A stretch of 64,000 bases of DNA. Source: Prevotella sp. Lineage in GTDB: Bacteria > Bacteroidota > Bacteroidia > Bacteroidales > Bacteroidaceae. The position numbers were made by a program, and so were the translations under genes. Under the pieces are notes generated by a model, which was not told the origin of the DNA, made no database searches, and saw only the letters and a program-made list of their open reading frames with translations. The stretch lies in the NCBI GenBank assembly GCA_016291495.1, contig JAEEXI010000017.1, positions 1-64,000 on the forward strand, read 5' to 3'. Every line of letters starts with the position of its first letter. Position 1 is the stretch's first letter. This document shows positions 60,904-64,000 of this stretch, in pieces.

Positions 60904-61701
60904 ATGAAACGTAGGCTAGTAATACTATCATATGATGGAGGAGAAGAAAATCTCTTGCCAGACTTACAGTATGATATAAATAACTATATATCTTTCTTCT
61001 CAATGCCTGAGGCAGGATCATGGGATAAGGAAGAGATACGATATTTGAATTCTCCGTCAATTAGTGAATTAGAAAGCAGGTTCAAAACTTGGAGAATTAT
61101 AGGAATAGAATGCTATGTTATCATATTTACTGGTCATGGTTATTGTGACGAGAAACGTAATCGCTATATTCAGTTGAACGATGAAGAAGACTATGCCGTT
61201 GAACAATTGAAGACTCTTGTTGGAGAGAAATCCCGCAGTCTATTTATATCAGATAGTTGCGGAACTGTTTGGACTCCTGCCCAGGAGGCAATACAAGATA
61301 GCATTCAAGAACAAAGGGAATTTTCATCAGGCGACGTTAATTACAGAGATATCTGTAGATTTAAATATGAAGATAGATTGAGTAATATTCCTGAAGGAAC
61401 ATTTGTAGAGGTATATGCCTCTGCTTTCGATGAAGGTGCACTTTATGACGAGGATAAGTATCATAGTATATATAGTTACTTCTTGCTTAAAGCAGCTCGT
61501 GAAAGGATAAAAGAGAAGAAGTCTATGAGAAAAGATACTCCATTTTATCGCGAATATACTTCTTTTACCTTTATTCATGAAATTGCTAAAAGAACAGTTC
61601 AGGATATTACTAAAGGTAAACAGAATCCTGTTTGTGTGATAGAAAAAGGTGCTCAGTTCCCTTTTCTTGTTGTTCCTAAAGTATCTTCTCGTATACTTTA
61701 A
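60904..61701 (+). CDS. Caspase-like cysteine protease 2 (peptidase C14 type)
   Basis: A 265-aa second caspase-like protein starting two bases after the first ends. The N-terminus RRLVILSYDGG, the histidine His78 in YVIIFTGHGYCDEK and the cysteine Cys119 in RSLFISDSCGTVW (DSC as in metacaspases) are intact. It is only distantly similar to caspase 1, with a longer C-terminal part. Two non-identical proteases in tandem suggest either a cascade or a heterodimer. The ATG at 60904 is preferred over the TTG at 60898. Confidence 0.78.
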   Translation: MKRRLVILSYDGGEENLLPDLQYDINNYISFFSMPEAGSWDKEEIRYLNSPSISELESRFKTWRIIGIECYVIIFTGHGYCDEKRNRYIQLNDEEDYAVEQLKTLVGEKSRSLFISDSCGTVWTPAQEAIQDSIQEQREFSSGDVNYRDICRFKYEDRLSNIPEGTFVEVYASAFDEGALYDEDKYHSIYSYFLLKAARERIKEKKSMRKDTPFYREYTSFTFIHEIAKRTVQDITKGKQNPVCVIEKGAQFPFLVVPKVSSRIL

Positions 61702-61796
61702 AATAAGGAAGAGTTCGTGATGAGAATGGTTTTGACGATAATATGATAAACATGAATATTTAAAGCAAATTGAATAAGGAAAATAATACGATTATA

Positions 61797-62957
61797 ATGG
61801 CAAAATTTAAAGAGAATGGGAAGCTGAAGCTTCTGATAATTGTTGGAACGCGCCCGGAGATTATCCGCTTGGCGGCGGTGATTAACAAGTGCCGTCAGTA
61901 CTTTGACTGTCTTTTGGCACATACTGGTCAGAACTATGACTATAACCTCAATGGGGTATTCTTTAAGGATTTGAAATTAGCAGATCCAGACATCTATATG
62001 GAAGCTGTGGGTGATGACCTCGGTAGTACGATGGGTAACATCATCGACAAGTCATATAAGGTGATGGTAGAGACCAAGCCTGATGCAGTGCTAGTACTTG
62101 GTGATACCAATAGCTGCTTGTCAGTGATTGGTGCCAAGCGCCTGCATATCCCCATTTTCCACATGGAAGCTGGCAACCGCTGCAAGGATGAGTGCCTGCC
62201 CGAGGAGACCAACCGTCGTATTGTGGACATCATCAGTGATGTGAATATGGCATACTCTGAGCATGCACGTCGCTATCTGGCTGACTGCGGTCTCCCCAAG
62301 GAGCGTACCTATGTTACTGGTAGTCCAATGGCTGAGGTGCTGCATCAGAATCTTGCTGAGATTGAGGCTAGCGATATTCATAAGCGTCTGGGCTTGGAAA
62401 AGGGCAAGTACATCCTGCTCTCTGCACACCGTGAAGAGAATATCGATACCGAGAAGAACTTTATGAGTCTCTTCACCGCTATCAATAAGATGGCGGAGAA
62501 ATACGATATGCCAATCCTTTATAGTTGCCATCCTCGTAGCCGTAAGCGTTTGGAGCAGTCAGGCTTTAAACTTGATAGTCGTGTGATTCAGCACGAGCCT
62601 CTGGGTTTCCATGATTACAACTGCCTACAGATGAATGCTTTTGCAGTAGTTTCTGACTCTGGAACTCTGCCTGAAGAGAGCAGTTTCTTCACATCTGTTG
62701 GTCATCCATTCCCTGCTATCTGCATTCGTACCTCTACAGAGCGTCCTGAGGCAATCGATAAAGCATGTTTCATTATCGCAGGTATTGACGAAAAGTCATT
62801 GCTTCAGGCTGTAGATACCGCAGTGACATTGAATCAGAATGGTGACTACGGCATTCCTGTTCCTGACTACATCGAGGAGAATGTCTCTACCAAAGTGGTA
62901 AAGATTATCCAGAGCTACGTTGGCATCGTTAACAAAATGGTTTGGAGGAAGTTCTGA
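61797..62957 (+). CDS. UDP-N-acetylglucosamine 2-epimerase (WecB/CapG-like)
   Basis: A 386-aa GT-B-fold epimerase. LLIIVGTRPEIIRLA, HTGQNYDYNL, VLGDTNSCLS, HMEAGNRC with PEETNRRIVDIISD, LSAHREENID and VSDSGTLPEESSF are the family motifs. Together with the next gene (CapF-like) it fits CapG/FnlC, the last step to UDP-N-acetyl-L-fucosamine, rather than WecB for ManNAc. It resumes the capsule gene series after the island; the GC content rises again here. Confidence 0.88.
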   Translation: MAKFKENGKLKLLIIVGTRPEIIRLAAVINKCRQYFDCLLAHTGQNYDYNLNGVFFKDLKLADPDIYMEAVGDDLGSTMGNIIDKSYKVMVETKPDAVLVLGDTNSCLSVIGAKRLHIPIFHMEAGNRCKDECLPEETNRRIVDIISDVNMAYSEHARRYLADCGLPKERTYVTGSPMAEVLHQNLAEIEASDIHKRLGLEKGKYILLSAHREENIDTEKNFMSLFTAINKMAEKYDMPILYSCHPRSRKRLEQSGFKLDSRVIQHEPLGFHDYNCLQMNAFAVVSDSGTLPEESSFFTSVGHPFPAICIRTSTERPEAIDKACFIIAGIDEKSLLQAVDTAVTLNQNGDYGIPVPDYIEENVSTKVVKIIQSYVGIVNKMVWRKF

Positions 62958-64000
62958 TGCGAATACTAGTTACTGGAGCAAAGGGGTTTGTAGGTAAGAA
63001 CCTGTGTGCACAGCTGAATAACATCAAAGACGGTAAGGCACGTTGCTATGGTGACGTGACAGTGGAAGCCGTGTATGAATATGATCTTGACTCAACTCCT
63101 GAACAACTGGACGAATACTGCAAGAATGCGAACTTCGTTTTCAACCTCGCAGGTGTAAACCGTCCTCAGAATCAGGAAGAGTTCATGCAGGGCAACTTCG
63201 GCTTTGCATCGACATTGCTTGATACATTGAAGAAGCATGGTAATACTTGCCCTGTAATGCTGTCAAGCTCACAACAAGCCTCTCTTACTGGCCGTTTCGG
63301 CAATAGTGAGTATGGTCGCAGCAAGAAGGCAGGCGAAGATCTGTTCTTGGAGTACGGCAAAGAGACAGGTGCAAGAATGTTGATTTACCGTTTCCCCAAC
63401 CTCTTTGGAAAGTGGTGTCGTCCAAACTACAATAGTGCAGTGGCAACCTTCTGCAATGCTTTTGCTAACGACCTGCCTTACACCGTCAACGACCCCAGTG
63501 TAGAACTGGAACTGCTCTACATTGACGATTTAGTTGATGAGATGATTGCCTGTCTAAAAGGTGAGGAGCATCATTGCGAGTTCAATGGCCTTGACGTACT
63601 GCCGCAGGCAGATGGCAAGTATTGCTTTGTTCCCACCACTCACAAGGCAACCCTTGGTGAGATAGTAGAGTTGCTGAAGAGCTTTGCCGACCAGCCCAAG
63701 ACCTTGATGATCCCTGAGATTCCAAGCAATAGCTTTGCTAAGAAACTGTATAGCACATATCTCAGCTATCTGCCATACGAGAAAACCTCATTTGCTCTGA
63801 AAATGAACGTCGATGAACGCGGCTCCTTCACCGAGCTGGTTCACACCCTCAATGCTGGGCAGGTGAGCATCAATATCTCTAAGCCTGGAATCACCAAGGG
63901 CCAGCATTGGCATAACACCAAGTTCGAGCAGTTCATCGTAGTGAAGGGCCACGGACTTATTCAGCAACGCAACCTGAACGATCCCGAAGACAAGGTGCTG
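62957..64000 (+). CDS. CapF/FnlB-like bifunctional reductase with C-terminal cupin (cut by the window end)
   Basis: At least 348 aa, running off the window. An SDR domain starts MRILVTGAKGFVGKNL (GxxGxxG) with YGRSKKAGE as the YxxxK. After about residue 270 a cupin begins (RGSFTELVHTLNAGQVSI, KGQHWHNTKFEQF), as in staphylococcal CapF, which makes UDP-2-acetamido-2,6-dideoxy-L-talose for L-FucNAc synthesis. The ATG overlaps the epimerase stop (TGATG). Confidence 0.88.
   Translation, partial: MRILVTGAKGFVGKNLCAQLNNIKDGKARCYGDVTVEAVYEYDLDSTPEQLDEYCKNANFVFNLAGVNRPQNQEEFMQGNFGFASTLLDTLKKHGNTCPVMLSSSQQASLTGRFGNSEYGRSKKAGEDLFLEYGKETGARMLIYRFPNLFGKWCRPNYNSAVATFCNAFANDLPYTVNDPSVELELLYIDDLVDEMIACLKGEEHHCEFNGLDVLPQADGKYCFVPTTHKATLGEIVELLKSFADQPKTLMIPEIPSNSFAKKLYSTYLSYLPYEKTSFALKMNVDERGSFTELVHTLNAGQVSINISKPGITKGQHWHNTKFEQFIVVKGHGLIQQRNLNDPEDKVL

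Overview
The window looks like a chromosomal segment of a Prevotella-like Bacteroidales. Three signs support this. Promoters follow the Bacteroidota pattern TTTG-N19-21-TAnnTTTG (for example 6855-6886, 15981-16011, 47891-47923). The secreted protein at 2201-3292 ends in a sorting tail of the Prevotella type. The gene content (GT117/DUF2723, DUF5686, NhaD, glycan-degrading enzymes, a NusG-like capsule antiterminator) also fits. The genus is an inference; no rRNA is present.

Layout. 1-5970 is accessory: a MobV-type relaxase, a secreted protein followed by a small lysine-rich peptide, a possible RNA attenuator, an Abi_2 protein, a membrane protein of unknown role and two short promoter-to-hairpin transcripts. 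5980-9781 holds VanW, a Dcu-type dicarboxylate carrier and an NhaD antiporter. 9778-22652 is a divergent pectin (rhamnogalacturonan) locus. On the minus strand GH105, GH106, GH2 and nhaD are chained by ATGA overlaps. On the plus strand GH28, rhaB, an AraA/FucI-type isomerase, an MFS carrier and rhaD follow each other. Together they trim unsaturated galacturonate and rhamnose from oligomers and convert rhamnose to dihydroxyacetone phosphate and lactaldehyde. No SusC/SusD pair is in the window. 22649-34363 is a housekeeping minus-strand block (deacetylase, GT117, DedA-like, membrane protein, purD, serB, DPP-IV, RNA methyltransferase). 34492-39806 is an envelope/signalling operon (histidine kinase, DUF5686, DUF2807, LuxR-type regulator). 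40008-47651 holds a LacI regulator, a degenerate two-component sensor and a GH31 enzyme. 48134 begins a capsule-type locus with a NusG-like antiterminator. The matching sugar-nucleotide genes (UDP-GlcNAc 2-epimerase, CapF-like reductase) only appear at 61797-64000.

Between the antiterminator and the capsule genes lies an AT-rich 12 kb defence-like island (49348-61701). It contains a membrane protein plus DUF2806 pair, an AAA ATPase with a TOPRIM-like partner, an AAA ATPase with a zinc-ribbon PD-(D/E)XK-like partner, and an apparently undescribed operon: 4-TM/TPR protein, AbiH, small membrane protein and two tandem caspase-like proteases. This operon is my main candidate for a new system.

The second unusual feature is a family of period-7 tandem repeats. 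On one strand most follow a degenerate heptad NN-T-(C/A)-A-(A/C)-(C/T). They fill intergenic gaps, form start and stop regions, and sit in frame inside coding sequences, including purD, rhaB, GH106, DPP-IV, GT117 and, four times, the GH31 gene, where the longest tract is exactly 18 heptads (126 nt).
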